This document shows positions 8,369 to 16,781 of a stretch of 64,000 bases of DNA, in pieces. This DNA is from CAKQOE01 sp051892195 (lineage in GTDB: Bacteria > Bacillota > Clostridia > Peptostreptococcales > Anaerovoracaceae). Position numbers and translations under genes: made by a program. Each line of letters starts with the position of its first letter. Position 1 is the stretch's first letter. The stretch lies in the NCBI GenBank assembly GCA_051892195.1, contig JBJFFZ010000104.1, forward strand, positions 1 through 64,000, read 5' to 3'. The notes under the pieces are model-generated. The model ran no database searches. It was given only the letters and a program-made list of their open reading frames with translations, and was not told where the DNA came from.

Positions 8369-8769
8369 GGAGTATTCCACACTCCCACGCCGTCAAGAAG
8401 AATTCTGAGAAATGAAAACAGGGATGTGAATACCGGAAGTGAGACATACAGAATCAGTATTTTCCCGGCAATTTCTGTCCCCGATGCAATCCCCTGCTCC
8501 CCTGCATCCCTGCACAGCTGCGCTGTAAAGTCAGTCAGAAAAGCAATGGCCATAACCTTAAGAAGGATTGGAAAAAACTTTCCGGCATATCCTGAACTGG
8601 AATACAGATCGGAAATAATATCCAGTATTTCCGAGAGAGGTCCTGCAGCAGACAGCAGAAGAAGCACCACGCAGACTATGGCAATAAACACGGAAAACTC
8701 AGGGCGCCAGGAACGCACCGCCAGGGACAGAATTGTTCCGGTAAGTCCGATCACCGCAATCTGTATCAT
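8365..8769 (-). CDS. spoIIIAD: Stage III sporulation protein AD
   Basis: SpoIIIAD is a small membrane protein of the mother-cell SpoIIIA complex, related to SpoIIIAC. The 134-aa protein has four hydrophobic helices; it opens MIQIAVIGLTGTILSLAV and carries the family segment KFFPILLKVMAIAFLTDF with polar residues inside a helix. The ATG at 8769 is chosen because GGGGGTGG lies just upstream; the frame's earlier ATG lacks a site and overlaps spoIIIAC. Its stop overlaps the spoIIIAE start by four bases (ATGA). Confidence 0.93.
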   Translation of the reverse strand: MIQIAVIGLTGTILSLAVRSWRPEFSVFIAIVCVVLLLLSAAGPLSEILDIISDLYSSSGYAGKFFPILLKVMAIAFLTDFTAQLCRDAGEQGIASGTEIAGKILILYVSLPVFTSLFSFLRILLDGVGVWNTP

Positions 8770-8786
8770 ATTTCCACCCCCTTTAT

Positions 8787-8987
8787 TCAAAGATAAAACA
8801 TGGTCTGTACCGTGCGAAACAGCTCACTCACCATCTGTACCACAAGAAACAGCACCACCAGAAGACCTGCAAGGGTCGTCATCATAGCCTGATCCTCCCG
8901 TCCTGCACGGGTCAAAACCTGATTGAGGATTGCAACGATCATTCCGATGGCTGCGATCCGGAATACAATATCCACATTCATATCCAT
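8787..8987 (-). CDS. spoIIIAC: Stage III sporulation protein AC
   Basis: This 66-aa protein with two transmembrane helices (about residues 5-24 and 38-58) is SpoIIIAC, a paralogue of the first half of SpoIIIAD. The sequence INQVL-like turn (ILNQVLTRAGREDQA) between the helices is typical. GGAGGTG precedes the ATG. It stands in the conserved order AB-AC-AD, 13 bases after spoIIIAB and 17 before the spoIIIAD start. Confidence 0.93.
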   Translation of the reverse strand: MDMNVDIVFRIAAIGMIVAILNQVLTRAGREDQAMMTTLAGLLVVLFLVVQMVSELFRTVQTMFYL

Positions 8988-9000
8988 AAGAGCACCTCCA

Positions 9001-9531
9001 TCACAGAATAAGCACCACCAGAAGCAGCCCCGCCGCCGTCCCGGCAGTACGGTAAACCCGTCCCTTCGTCTGAACCTCCTCCGAAGCTTCGGAAAGACAT
9101 ATGGAAAGCTCCCTCACTGCTCTTTGGATGTCCTGGCACTGCTCCTCCGAGTCCAGTGCTCCCAGCCGGCTTCCAAGGGCCTGCAGCACAGCCCGGTCTT
9201 TTTTTTTCACAGGACCGGATTCCGGAAATACCTCCAATACGGTTTTTTCCCAGAGAACCTCAACTTCCCTCAAATCCCCTGTTTCCAGGATGTCCGAAAA
9301 CCTGTCAAACAGAAGAGCAGCTGCCCCGCAGCTGATTGCGGCTGCATGCCGGAAAACATATTTCATGGGAAGCCGCGAATTATATATTTCACTTTTTAAA
9401 ATCTCCAGTCCCTGGATCAGCTGGGACAGCTGCTCTCTGCGCCGGGTAAGCTGCGCAGAAAAGTAAAACCCTGTTCCCGTTCCTCCTGCAGCAAGGAGAA
9501 TACATAACCCGGCCTTTGCTGCGAGGATCAC
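9001..9531 (-). CDS. spoIIIAB: Stage III sporulation protein AB
   Basis: SpoIIIAB resembles the pilus/type II secretion inner-membrane proteins and probably works with the SpoIIIAA ATPase. The 176-aa protein has a short N-terminal helix (LCILLAAGGTGTGFYFSAQL), a soluble helical domain with RREQLSQLIQGLEILKSEI, and a C-terminal hydrophobic helix (AGTAAGLLLVVLIL). The start is GTG at 9531: GGAGG lies eight bases upstream and the codon overlaps the spoIIIAA stop as GTGA, so translation is coupled. Confidence 0.93.
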   Translation of the reverse strand: MILAAKAGLCILLAAGGTGTGFYFSAQLTRRREQLSQLIQGLEILKSEIYNSRLPMKYVFRHAAAISCGAAALLFDRFSDILETGDLREVEVLWEKTVLEVFPESGPVKKKDRAVLQALGSRLGALDSEEQCQDIQRAVRELSICLSEASEEVQTKGRVYRTAGTAAGLLLVVLIL

Positions 9532-10508
9532 TGTTCTGTCCTCCAGTGCATTCCGGAATCAGAAAGAAGACTCAGATTGGATGCATTTACTATGTCCTGT
9601 ACCGTCCCGGGAACCGGATCTGAACCGAGCAGCACAATTCTGGATAACAGCCCGCTTCGCACAAAGCGCCCGATGGAGGAACGAAGCAGATCATCAAAGC
9701 TGCGTCCATGAATTGAGGCAATTACGGATACTCCCGCTGCTGCTGCCTTTTCCACCGCTTCTGCATCTTCTGCTGTCCCGAGCTCATCTGCCACCAGAAC
9801 CTCCGGCGCCATGGAGCGGATCAGCATGGTCATGGCCTTAGCCTTGGGGCATCCATCCATGACGTCGGTTCTGGGTCCGATGTCAAAGGACGGAATTCCT
9901 TCGGAACATCCTGCAATCTCAGATCGTTCGTCACATACGCCAACTCTTTTTCCCCGAAGGCTGATCAGTCTTGTAATGTCTCTGAGCACGGTGGTTTTTC
10001 CGCACCGGGGCGGAGAAAGAAGGATGGTGTTGCGGATGCCCCCTCGTTCATCCATCAGATAAGGTATGATGGATTCGGCAGTGCCGGGGTATTCACAGCC
10101 TCGACGGATGTTGATGGAGGTAATGTTCTGAATGGAAAGGATTTCATCTCCCTCCATGACTGCATGGCCGCAGATTCCCACGCGATGACCGCCCTCCATG
10201 GTAAAAAAACCTCTGCGGATCTCCTCCTGATACGCATATCTTGAATGCTGGATCAGAAGGCTGAAAATCCGGTTCATCTCCTCGCTGTCAATTCTGCGCC
10301 CGTTTTTTCCCGTAAGCTCGTACTCCCTGCCGCCGCTGCATACAGTGACCGGACCATGGATCCGGAACCGGATCTCCTCCAGGTTTTCTGACAGCTGCCG
10401 GGGCATTGACCGCAGACTCCGGGCAATATCTTCCGGCAGTCTGCGAAAGACAGATTCCATGCTGTGCTTTTTCTTTTCTGATGAATCTCTTAAATCTCTG
10501 TTTATCAT
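9528..10508 (-). CDS. spoIIIAA: Stage III sporulation protein AA (secretion-type ATPase)
   Basis: SpoIIIAA is the cytoplasmic ATPase of the SpoIIIA channel in the mother cell. The 326-aa product has a Walker A motif SPPRCGKTT (about residues 158-166), a DERSEIAG segment, and a Walker B region VLVADELG. The ATG at 10508 follows GAGGG at good distance; the open frame runs 84 codons further, through the upstream terminator and promoter, and is not credible there. It is the first gene of the eight-gene spoIIIA operon, with a sigma-E-like promoter at 10539-10568. Confidence 0.95.
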   Translation of the reverse strand: MINRDLRDSSEKKKHSMESVFRRLPEDIARSLRSMPRQLSENLEEIRFRIHGPVTVCSGGREYELTGKNGRRIDSEEMNRIFSLLIQHSRYAYQEEIRRGFFTMEGGHRVGICGHAVMEGDEILSIQNITSINIRRGCEYPGTAESIIPYLMDERGGIRNTILLSPPRCGKTTVLRDITRLISLRGKRVGVCDERSEIAGCSEGIPSFDIGPRTDVMDGCPKAKAMTMLIRSMAPEVLVADELGTAEDAEAVEKAAAAGVSVIASIHGRSFDDLLRSSIGRFVRSGLLSRIVLLGSDPVPGTVQDIVNASNLSLLSDSGMHWRTEQ

Positions 10509-10538
10509 TTGTACCCTCACTTCCTGTGTATTTAGTAC

Positions 10539-10568
10539 AAGGTATGAGGGGATGTCCTTTTTTATTCC
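10539..10568 (-). promoter_or_regulatory. Possible sigma-E promoter of the spoIIIA operon
   Basis: On the minus strand GGAATAAA (10568-10561), 14 bases, and CATACCTT (10546-10539) resemble the mother-cell sigma-E consensus (ATA-type -35, CATAC-type -10). It lies 31 bases upstream of the spoIIIAA start, and spoIIIA is a known sigma-E operon in Bacillus. Confidence 0.5.
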
Positions 10569-10580
10569 GGTTCTGTCCAT

Positions 10581-10621
10581 AAAAAAACAGCACCTGCTCC
10601 CCTTTGAGGAACAGATGCTGT
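10581..10621 (-). terminator. Terminator of the coiled-coil protein gene
   Basis: On the minus strand ACAGCATCTGTTCC pairs with GGAGCAGGTGCTGT (two G-U pairs) and is followed by seven T. It separates the coaD unit from the spoIIIA operon. Confidence 0.85.
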
Positions 10622-10668
10622 CTGTACGCTTCTGTCTTATGGTCTGCTGCGGCTGCAGCAGCGGCTGT

Positions 10669-11196
10669 TTACTTGAGTTCGGCTTCGGTTCTGTATGAGA
10701 GATCCTTGATTTCATCTCTGTTGGAAGCGATGGTGGTATTGATCTTATCAAAGAGATCATTGATATCCGTAAACATTCTCTGAACGTAGCCTTCGTTCAT
10801 GGTGGTGATCTTTTCCTGGAAGGTGTAAAGGACATCATCCACGTACTGGAAGGTGTTCATCTTGAGGTTTCTGACATTTTCCTCTGTTACCCGCATAATT
10901 TCGTCGGCCCGCTTCTTTGCACGAAGGGTGATGTCGTGCTCCTCCACCAGCTGATCCGCTTTTTCGTTGGCTACCTTGATAAGACTGTCGTATTCCTTTT
11001 TGGCATCGTCGAGTATCCGCTGGCGTTCATTTTTGATCCACTGTGCCTGCTGAATCTCCTCCGGAAGCTCGTCCTTGATTTCCTTAAGGATACTGCGGAG
11101 CTCATCAGGATCAACCATCACCTTTCCTGTCAGCGGAAATCCGCTGGATGTTTCAAGTATATCTTCTATATCCTGAATTAAGTCGATTATTTTCAT
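10669..11196 (-). CDS. Coiled-coil protein of unknown function
   Basis: This 175-aa protein is rich in charged heptads from about residue 30 to 120 (ELPEEIQQAQWIKNERQRIL, LRAKKRADEIMRVTEENV), so it should be a long coiled coil with no membrane segment. Similar proteins in Clostridia are often called ATPase because of weak likeness to V-type ATPase E/H stalk subunits or to DivIVA; no ATPase motif is present. It follows coaD after 13 bases, has an AGGAGG site, and ends at a strong terminator. A role in cell-pole or membrane organisation would be a guess. Confidence 0.7.
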   Translation of the reverse strand: MKIIDLIQDIEDILETSSGFPLTGKVMVDPDELRSILKEIKDELPEEIQQAQWIKNERQRILDDAKKEYDSLIKVANEKADQLVEEHDITLRAKKRADEIMRVTEENVRNLKMNTFQYVDDVLYTFQEKITTMNEGYVQRMFTDINDLFDKINTTIASNRDEIKDLSYRTEAELK

Positions 11197-11209
11197 TGTC
11201 GTATGCCTC

Positions 11210-11707
11210 CTATATATCCTTTTTTCCGATATGTCTTTCTTCTATGTACTTCTGGACATTATCCGGAACCAGTCCGTCGATGCTTCCGTTGAAGTACAGC
11301 AGTTCCTTGATTGCGCTGGAACTGATAAAGGAGTGCTGAAGATTTGTCAGCAGAAATACAGTTTCAAAATCCTCATAAAGTTTTTTGCTCATGTAGGCTC
11401 TCGGCATCTCCGATGTAAAATCAGGAATATCCCGAAGTCCCCTGACAATACATGAAATGTTGTTCTCACGGACATACTCTACCAGAAGTCCGGAGAAATC
11501 CACGATCTCAAAATTTGAGATGGATTCGTTTTTCATGCATTCGCTGATCAGTTTTTTGCGCTCCGCCACGGAAAAAAGAGGGGTTTTGCTGGAATTTGTT
11601 ACGATTCCTATGATCAGCGTGTCACAAAGTCTGGATGCTCTGCGGATAATGTCGAGATGCCCCATTGTCAGAGGGTCAAAAGATCCTGGATATAAAAACT
11701 TTTTCAT
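11210..11707 (-). CDS. coaD: Pantetheine-phosphate adenylyltransferase
   Basis: CoaD joins ATP and 4'-phosphopantetheine to give dephospho-CoA, the fourth step of coenzyme A synthesis. The 165-aa protein has the nucleotidyltransferase motif GSFDPLTMGHLDII (residues 8-21, with TxGH) and the second motif SSSAIKEL near residue 128. GGAGG precedes the ATG, inside the end of rsmD three bases away. The order rsmD-coaD is conserved in Firmicutes. panC, an earlier enzyme of the same pathway, is at 16782-17645. Confidence 0.96.
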   Translation of the reverse strand: MKKFLYPGSFDPLTMGHLDIIRRASRLCDTLIIGIVTNSSKTPLFSVAERKKLISECMKNESISNFEIVDFSGLLVEYVRENNISCIVRGLRDIPDFTSEMPRAYMSKKLYEDFETVFLLTNLQHSFISSSAIKELLYFNGSIDGLVPDNVQKYIEERHIGKKDI

Positions 11708-11710
11708 TTG

Positions 11711-12262
11711 TTAAAGTTCCTCCTGTCGTTCATAAAGGGAGATGCTGATTTTCCCGTAGCGCTTTGTTTTAATAAGAACCAGACCGGCAACAGTCTCCGG
11801 CAGTATCTCCGAATGGCTGTGTTCCGCTACAACAATTCCGTCTTCTGCAAGAATCCCCTTTTCTCCTATAAGCCTGAGACAGTTCTCCAGATACCCTGCC
11901 TCATAGGGCGGATCCAGAAAAATCACATCTGCCTCATCCCGAAAACGGTTCAGAACGGAAATATAATCAGCGTGCAGCACTTCTGCACGGTCCTCCACCC
12001 TGCAGTACCGGATGTTATCCTTCGTCAGAGCAACGCTGGTTCTGTCCCTGTCTGCGAAATACACCCTGGCGGCTCCGCGGCTGATGGCCTCAAGACCGAG
12101 ATTTCCGGTACCGGAAAACAGATCCAGAACAATACTGTCCTGCAGATAACCGCTGATCATACTGAATACTGCTTCCTTAACCTTGTCTGTGGTAGGTCTT
12201 ACTCTGTTGTCGGAAGGCGACGCCAGGCGGCGTCCCTTTAATTCTCCTGCTATGATTCTCAT
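11711..12262 (-). CDS. rsmD: 16S rRNA (guanine966-N2)-methyltransferase
   Basis: RsmD methylates G966 of 16S rRNA in the small ribosomal subunit. The 183-aa protein starts MRIIAGELKGRRL, which is the family signature, then has the SAM-binding motif DLFSGTGNLGLEA (about residues 46-58) and the catalytic DPPY tetrad (VIFLDPPYEAG, near residue 115). The ATG at 12262 follows AAGGAG; the frame's earlier start lacks a site. It is the first gene of rsmD-coaD-coiled-coil protein and is divergent from the SASP gene. Confidence 0.95.
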   Translation of the reverse strand: MRIIAGELKGRRLASPSDNRVRPTTDKVKEAVFSMISGYLQDSIVLDLFSGTGNLGLEAISRGAARVYFADRDRTSVALTKDNIRYCRVEDRAEVLHADYISVLNRFRDEADVIFLDPPYEAGYLENCLRLIGEKGILAEDGIVVAEHSHSEILPETVAGLVLIKTKRYGKISISLYERQEEL

Positions 12263-12453
12263 TACAAAAAACTCCTTAATTTTGAGTATATCACATCTGA
12301 TTCCATTCATGCATTACAATTCTTTTTCAAATGTGGTTTTTATGGTACTTTTTCCGTATCCTTCCTGAGAGCAGGGATCTGTGTTTTCCATTTTTTTCAT
12401 ATCATAGAAAGCTGCATTCTGGTTACATTAACCCCTGTAAGGAGGTGAAACAA

Positions 12454-12654
12454 ATGTCAGTTTCAAACAAGTTAAAAACAGAATCCAAGGCAGGTCTTGA
12501 CAGCATGAAGTCACAGGTTGCCAGCGAACTCGGTCTTACCGATTACGAAAACATGGATAAGGGCAAGTTAACTGCCAGAGAAAACGGTTACGTCGGCGGA
12601 AGCATGACAAAGAAGCTGGTAGAAATGGCAGAACAGCAGTTATCAGGAAAATAA
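12454..12654 (+). CDS. Alpha/beta-type small acid-soluble spore protein
   Basis: These proteins coat and protect DNA in dormant spores and are cleaved by the Gpr protease at germination. The 66-aa product carries the family features: a conserved ASELGLTDYENMDKG region with the protease-site type E-x-A/S motif, and KLTARENGYVGGSMTKKLVE near the C-terminus. The ATG at 12454 has a near-perfect AAGGAGGTG site. It sits alone on the plus strand between recG and rsmD. A forespore sigma-G promoter is expected; I do not see one clearly. Confidence 0.95.
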   Translation: MSVSNKLKTESKAGLDSMKSQVASELGLTDYENMDKGKLTARENGYVGGSMTKKLVEMAEQQLSGK

Positions 12655-12679
12655 CGAAGGATCAATATCTGCATACGAT

Positions 12680-12711
12680 AAAAGGGGCTTCCTGGGGAAG
12701 CCCCTTTTATA
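12680..12711 (+). terminator. Bidirectional terminator between SASP gene and recG
   Basis: AAAAGGGGCTTCC and GGGAAGCCCCTTTT form a long stem with a two-base loop, with A and T runs at either side. It serves the SASP gene on the plus strand and recG on the minus strand, overlapping the recG stop codon. Confidence 0.85.
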
Positions 12712-14743
12712 TTCCCAGATTTTCAAAGGAGCCGAAAAGTCTTTCCACACCTTCTGCCACCATGCTGTTTTCCGGCTTTGTCAGCCGGGGATCTGCCTGA
12801 AGCATTTCCCGGACCACGGGGCGCAGGTCATTTAAAATCCCCATATGCTTCACGAGATCCGCCATTCCAAGAGATGGCAGTCCATGCTGCCTCGTTCCGA
12901 AGAAATCTCCCGGACCTCTCATTTTCAGATCCTTTTCTGCAATAATAAACCCGTCGGAGGTTTCCTCTATCACCTTTGCTCTCTCTTTTCCCAGCTCTGA
13001 TTTTGAATCTGTAATAAGAAAGCAGTAGGACTGATCTCCTCCTCTTCCTACCCTTCCTCTGAGCTGATGAAGCTGGGCCAGGCCGAATCGCTCTGCGTTC
13101 TCTATAATCATAACCGTTGCCTCCGGCACATTGATTCCCACCTCGATGACAACCGTAGCCACCAGAATCTGAATTTCATGCCGTGCAAAGCGGTCCATGA
13201 CGTCGTCCTTTTCTTTCTGCTTCATATTCCCGTGCACAAGACCCACCCGAAGCTGTGGATATTTTTTCTGAAGCTCTTCGTACAGCGACTGGGAGGAAAC
13301 AGCCTCTACATACTCTGAGTCCTCCACTAAAGGAGCAACCGCATACACCTGCTGTCCCTGTGCAGCCTTCTGCGCAGCGAAATCGTAGACTTTTTTTCTT
13401 TGACGCCTGCCCAGTGCCTTTGTGCTGATGGGTTTTCTGCCGGGAGGAAGCTCATCGATGACCGAAATATCAAGGTCTCCAAAGATGATCACTGCCAGTG
13501 TTCGGGGGATGGGCGTTGCAGTCATAACGAGAATATCCGGGTTGAGACCCTTTGATGCAAGCCGGACCCTCTGGTCCACGCCGAAACGGTGCTGTTCATC
13601 TGTGATCACCAGCCCCAGCTTTAAGAACCGGACAGAGTCCTGAATTACGGCATGGGTTCCAATAACGATGTCCGTTGTACCGTCTTCGATCTGCTGCAGC
13701 GTCTCTCTTCGTTCCTGCCCTTTGATGGAAGAGGACAGAAATCCCACCCGGATTCCTGTATTGCGAAAAAGAGCCTGAAAGGTTTCAAAATGCTGACGGG
13801 CCAGAAGCTCTGTGGGAGCCATAAGGACTCCCTGCCATCCGTTTCTGGCCGCTTTGTAAAGAGCTGCCGCCGCCACTGCGGTCTTTCCGGAGCCCACATC
13901 CCCCTGCACAAGGCGCTGCATGGGAACCGGAGACTCCATGTCGGCAACGATCTCCCGAAGCACACGCTTTTGAGCATCGGTCATTTCAAAGCTGAGAGAT
14001 GCTGCAAATTCGTCAGCGGAGCTGTCGTGAGGAAATGCAATGCCTGCTGCCTGCCTGCAGCGGGCATTTCCTTTAAGAAACAGCCCTGTCTGAAGAAAGA
14101 AGAGCTCTTCGTAGATCAGCCGGTATTTTGCTGCGGCAAAAGACTTTTTATCTGCAGGAAAATGAATGTTCCGCAGAGCAAAGCTGCGGCCGCAGAGTCT
14201 GGAACGCTCAAGCACCCACGGGGGCAGGGTCTCTTCTGCCTGAAACTCTGCCGACAGGGCAGCCTCCGAGATTCTGCGCAGATCCTTCTGCGACACGCCC
14301 TTCGTGGTCCGGTAGACCGGAAGAATCCTCCGTTCAAAGGCGCCTGTACACCGCTCGGACTGAGGGTGAACCATCTGAAGTCCGCTGCGCCCCCGAACTG
14401 CTTTACCGTAAAAAAAATACTGTTCCCCTTCCTGAAAGGCCCTTTTCAGATATCCGGCGTTAAAATAAACCATGTCCATGGAACCCGTATCGTCCTGAAC
14501 CTTCAGGCGGAGCAGCTTACCGGACCGGCCGTAGGCATACGAAGATACTGCTTTCACTACCGTACCGCACAGAAAGCAGGACATGCCCTCCTGAATCTCT
14601 CCAATGGGGGTCAGAACGGAACGATCCTCGTAGGAGACAGGAAAAAAATCCAGCATATCCCCCATTGTATAAATGCCGAGCTCATGAATAAGCCCGGCTT
14701 TTTTCGGTCCGATTCCCTTTACGGTCTCTATCTTTGTCTGCAT
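12707..14743 (-). CDS. recG: ATP-dependent DNA helicase RecG
   Basis: RecG remodels stalled replication forks and branch-migrates Holliday junctions. The 678-aa protein has an N-terminal wedge/OB domain (residues about 50-160), then SF2 motifs: Walker A GDVGSGKTAVA near 285, DEQH in LVITDEQHRFG near 380, motif III MTATPIPRTL, and the C-terminal helicase motif GRVGRGGDQSYC near 590. Length is standard. It overlaps the preceding Asp23-like gene by 16 bases and ends inside a terminator. It completes the unit miaB-asp23-recG. Confidence 0.96.
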   Translation of the reverse strand: MQTKIETVKGIGPKKAGLIHELGIYTMGDMLDFFPVSYEDRSVLTPIGEIQEGMSCFLCGTVVKAVSSYAYGRSGKLLRLKVQDDTGSMDMVYFNAGYLKRAFQEGEQYFFYGKAVRGRSGLQMVHPQSERCTGAFERRILPVYRTTKGVSQKDLRRISEAALSAEFQAEETLPPWVLERSRLCGRSFALRNIHFPADKKSFAAAKYRLIYEELFFLQTGLFLKGNARCRQAAGIAFPHDSSADEFAASLSFEMTDAQKRVLREIVADMESPVPMQRLVQGDVGSGKTAVAAAALYKAARNGWQGVLMAPTELLARQHFETFQALFRNTGIRVGFLSSSIKGQERRETLQQIEDGTTDIVIGTHAVIQDSVRFLKLGLVITDEQHRFGVDQRVRLASKGLNPDILVMTATPIPRTLAVIIFGDLDISVIDELPPGRKPISTKALGRRQRKKVYDFAAQKAAQGQQVYAVAPLVEDSEYVEAVSSQSLYEELQKKYPQLRVGLVHGNMKQKEKDDVMDRFARHEIQILVATVVIEVGINVPEATVMIIENAERFGLAQLHQLRGRVGRGGDQSYCFLITDSKSELGKERAKVIEETSDGFIIAEKDLKMRGPGDFFGTRQHGLPSLGMADLVKHMGILNDLRPVVREMLQADPRLTKPENSMVAEGVERLFGSFENLGI

Positions 14744-15126
14744 ACAAATCTCAGCTCCCGTCTTGCAGTCTTTTTTGAACGGATGCCGGTAATATTGACG
14801 GCAATCTCGTCTACAGAAAAGCCTGTTACTTCCCTTACCTCTATGTACATCCGGCGGGCAAATTCCCGGATAAACCAGCGGATGCTGGTACCGAACTTCA
14901 GAATGAGATATACCTCCAGAGTTACAGCATCATGTCTGCGGTTCTCCCGGACCGCAAGGAAACTCATCTTCTCAATGCTTTTGGGGTTCATATCCTTTAC
15001 GGGCTTTCCCTTTGGGGTTGACAGGATCACGCGGTCTCCAAAGCTTTTGGCAACCTCAGCCGTAATTGCGGAAAAGACAGACGGATCCATTCCCACCTTT
15101 CCCATCGAATCTGCGTATTTCAGCAT
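14728..15126 (-). CDS. Asp23/YloU-like protein
   Basis: This 132-aa protein lies where clostridial genomes carry the Asp23-family gene yloU, upstream of recG. The beta-rich core (VTLEVYLILKFGTSIRWFI) and the segment FSVDEIAVNITGIR near the end fit that family, but the N-terminus is more divergent than in the nusB-linked copy, so the assignment is moderate. The ATG at 15126 has GGAGG eight bases upstream. It overlaps recG and lies 19 bases after miaB. The fatty-acid kinase gene (yloV/fakA), which usually separates yloU and recG, is missing here. Confidence 0.65.
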   Translation of the reverse strand: MLKYADSMGKVGMDPSVFSAITAEVAKSFGDRVILSTPKGKPVKDMNPKSIEKMSFLAVRENRRHDAVTLEVYLILKFGTSIRWFIREFARRMYIEVREVTGFSVDEIAVNITGIRSKKTARRELRFVCRQR

Positions 15127-15145
15127 AACGATTCCTCCAGAAAAA

Positions 15146-16513
15146 TCACAGCTCCTTTTCGTCCGCCACTTCCCCGAAAAGACTGAAGGTCTTTGCATCG
15201 GTGATGCGGATGTTTACAAGCTGTCCTGTAAGATCCCGGTCACAGTCAAAATTAACCAGCTTGAAGGTATCGGTCCTTCCTGACCAGGTGCCGGCTTCGC
15301 CCCGGGCGCTTTCCCCTTCCACCAGAACCTCCACCGTGCGGTTCTGATATAGGGCATTTTTTTCGGCTGTAATCTCATTCAGTGTATCCACCAGGCGCTC
15401 AAAGCGCTGATGCTTCACCTCTTCCGGAATCTGATCCTCGTATTCTGCTGCAGGAGTGCCGGTTCTGACAGAGTACAGGAACGTAAAAGCAGAATCAAAC
15501 CGGACCCTTCGCACCAGATCCAGAGTATCCTCAAAATCTGCTTCCGTCTCACCCGGAAATCCCACAATGATATCGGTGGTCAGTGCAATATCCGGCACAG
15601 CACTCCGGATCCGTTCCACCAGATCGATATAGCTTTCCTTTGTATAATGACGGTTCATGCGCCGCAGAACCTCTGAGCTTCCGGACTGCACCGGAAGATG
15701 AATGTGATGACAGAGCTTTTCGCAGTCAGAAAAGGCCGCAATCAGACGGTCCGAAAGATCCTTCGGGTGGGATGTCATAAACCGGATCCTTTCAAGGCCT
15801 TCAATGGCGTTGATTCTGCGGATCAGCTCTGCAAAATCGCACCCAAACCCGCAGCCGTTTCCATAGGAGTTTACGTTCTGCCCCAGAAGGGTCACTTCCT
15901 TTACTCCGTCAGCCACAAGTCCCCGGATTTCCGCAAGAATCTCCTCCGGCTCCCTGGAACGCTCCCTTCCTCTTGTATACGGAACGATGCAGTAGGTGCA
16001 GAAATTGTTGCACCCGTTCATAATATTGACAAAGGACTTGTGTTTAAATTTCCGGTGGACCGGAAGCCCCTCTATGATCTTTTCCTGCTCCTGATAGACC
16101 TTCATCACCTTTTCCTTTTTCGCCAGGCAGTCCTTCAAAAGCTGCGGAAATTCATGGATGCTCATGGTTCCAAAGATAATATCCACCCAGGCATACTTTT
16201 CCTTCAGCCGGCGGATAATGTGCTCCTGCTGCATCATACAGCCGCAGACCGCCACCACCGTTCCCGGACGGCGTTCCCTGACCTTTTTCATAATCCCCAG
16301 CTGTCCGAAAAATCGGTTGTCCGCGTTTTCCCGGACACTGCAGGTATTCATAACGATAATATCGGCGGTATCCCGCGCAGGACTCTCCACATACCCCATT
16401 TCCTCCAGCATTCCGGCAATGGTCTCCGAATCGTGTTCATTCATCTGGCAGCCGAAGGTCTGAATAAAATAGGATTTCCCGTTGTTTCTGATCTTTTCTA
16501 TTAATGAAGACAT
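15146..16513 (-). CDS. miaB: tRNA-2-methylthio-N6-dimethylallyladenosine synthase MiaB
   Basis: MiaB adds the methylthio group to i6A37 of tRNAs reading UNN codons, using two 4Fe-4S clusters. The 455-aa protein shows the N-terminal cluster cysteines (QTFGCQMN, NTCSVREN, AVCGCMMQQ), the radical-SAM motif CNNFCTYC near residue 175, and a C-terminal TRAM domain (VLVEGES onward). This identifies MiaB over its paralogue RimO, which is at 19053-20369. The ATG at 16513 has AGGAG seven bases upstream. A strong promoter precedes it. Confidence 0.95.
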   Translation of the reverse strand: MSSLIEKIRNNGKSYFIQTFGCQMNEHDSETIAGMLEEMGYVESPARDTADIIVMNTCSVRENADNRFFGQLGIMKKVRERRPGTVVAVCGCMMQQEHIIRRLKEKYAWVDIIFGTMSIHEFPQLLKDCLAKKEKVMKVYQEQEKIIEGLPVHRKFKHKSFVNIMNGCNNFCTYCIVPYTRGRERSREPEEILAEIRGLVADGVKEVTLLGQNVNSYGNGCGFGCDFAELIRRINAIEGLERIRFMTSHPKDLSDRLIAAFSDCEKLCHHIHLPVQSGSSEVLRRMNRHYTKESYIDLVERIRSAVPDIALTTDIIVGFPGETEADFEDTLDLVRRVRFDSAFTFLYSVRTGTPAAEYEDQIPEEVKHQRFERLVDTLNEITAEKNALYQNRTVEVLVEGESARGEAGTWSGRTDTFKLVNFDCDRDLTGQLVNIRITDAKTFSLFGEVADEKEL

Positions 16514-16550
16514 ACTGTTCTCCTGTCTGATTTTTTCTTTTATCCGTACT

Positions 16551-16579
16551 ATTTTAATTGTCATCCCCCGGAATGTCAA
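16551..16579 (-). promoter_or_regulatory. Sigma-A promoter of the miaB-asp23-recG unit
   Basis: TTGACA (16579-16574), a 17-base spacer and TAAAAT (16556-16551) on the minus strand give a predicted start about 30 bases before the miaB ATG. The remaining bases up to panC (16580-16781) show no further gene or structure I can name. Confidence 0.8.
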
Positions 16580-16781
16580 ATATTACGGCTCCTCCCAAAA
16601 TCCCATTCTTTCCTGAATGAAACCGCAGTTCATTCTTTACACAGCCCACTGATTGGCTTAAAATAATTTATGTGAAATAAATAAATCTGCAGTCAGTGCA
16701 GCGGCCCGGCCGCTGATCATGACTGTGCAAACCTGTTTGGACGGTATTGCAGAACAAACCGTACCGGAAATGGAGTAAAAA

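Noticed and set aside
10509..10760. Extended N-terminus of spoIIIAA
   Set aside because: The 84 extra codons cross a terminator and promoter-like elements and are not conserved in kind; the ATG at 10508 has a good ribosome binding site.
13652..15283. 543-codon plus-strand open frame opposite recG
   Set aside because: It is antisense to recG, the Asp23-like gene and part of miaB, has no ribosome binding site or recognisable domain, and its composition mirrors the real genes.
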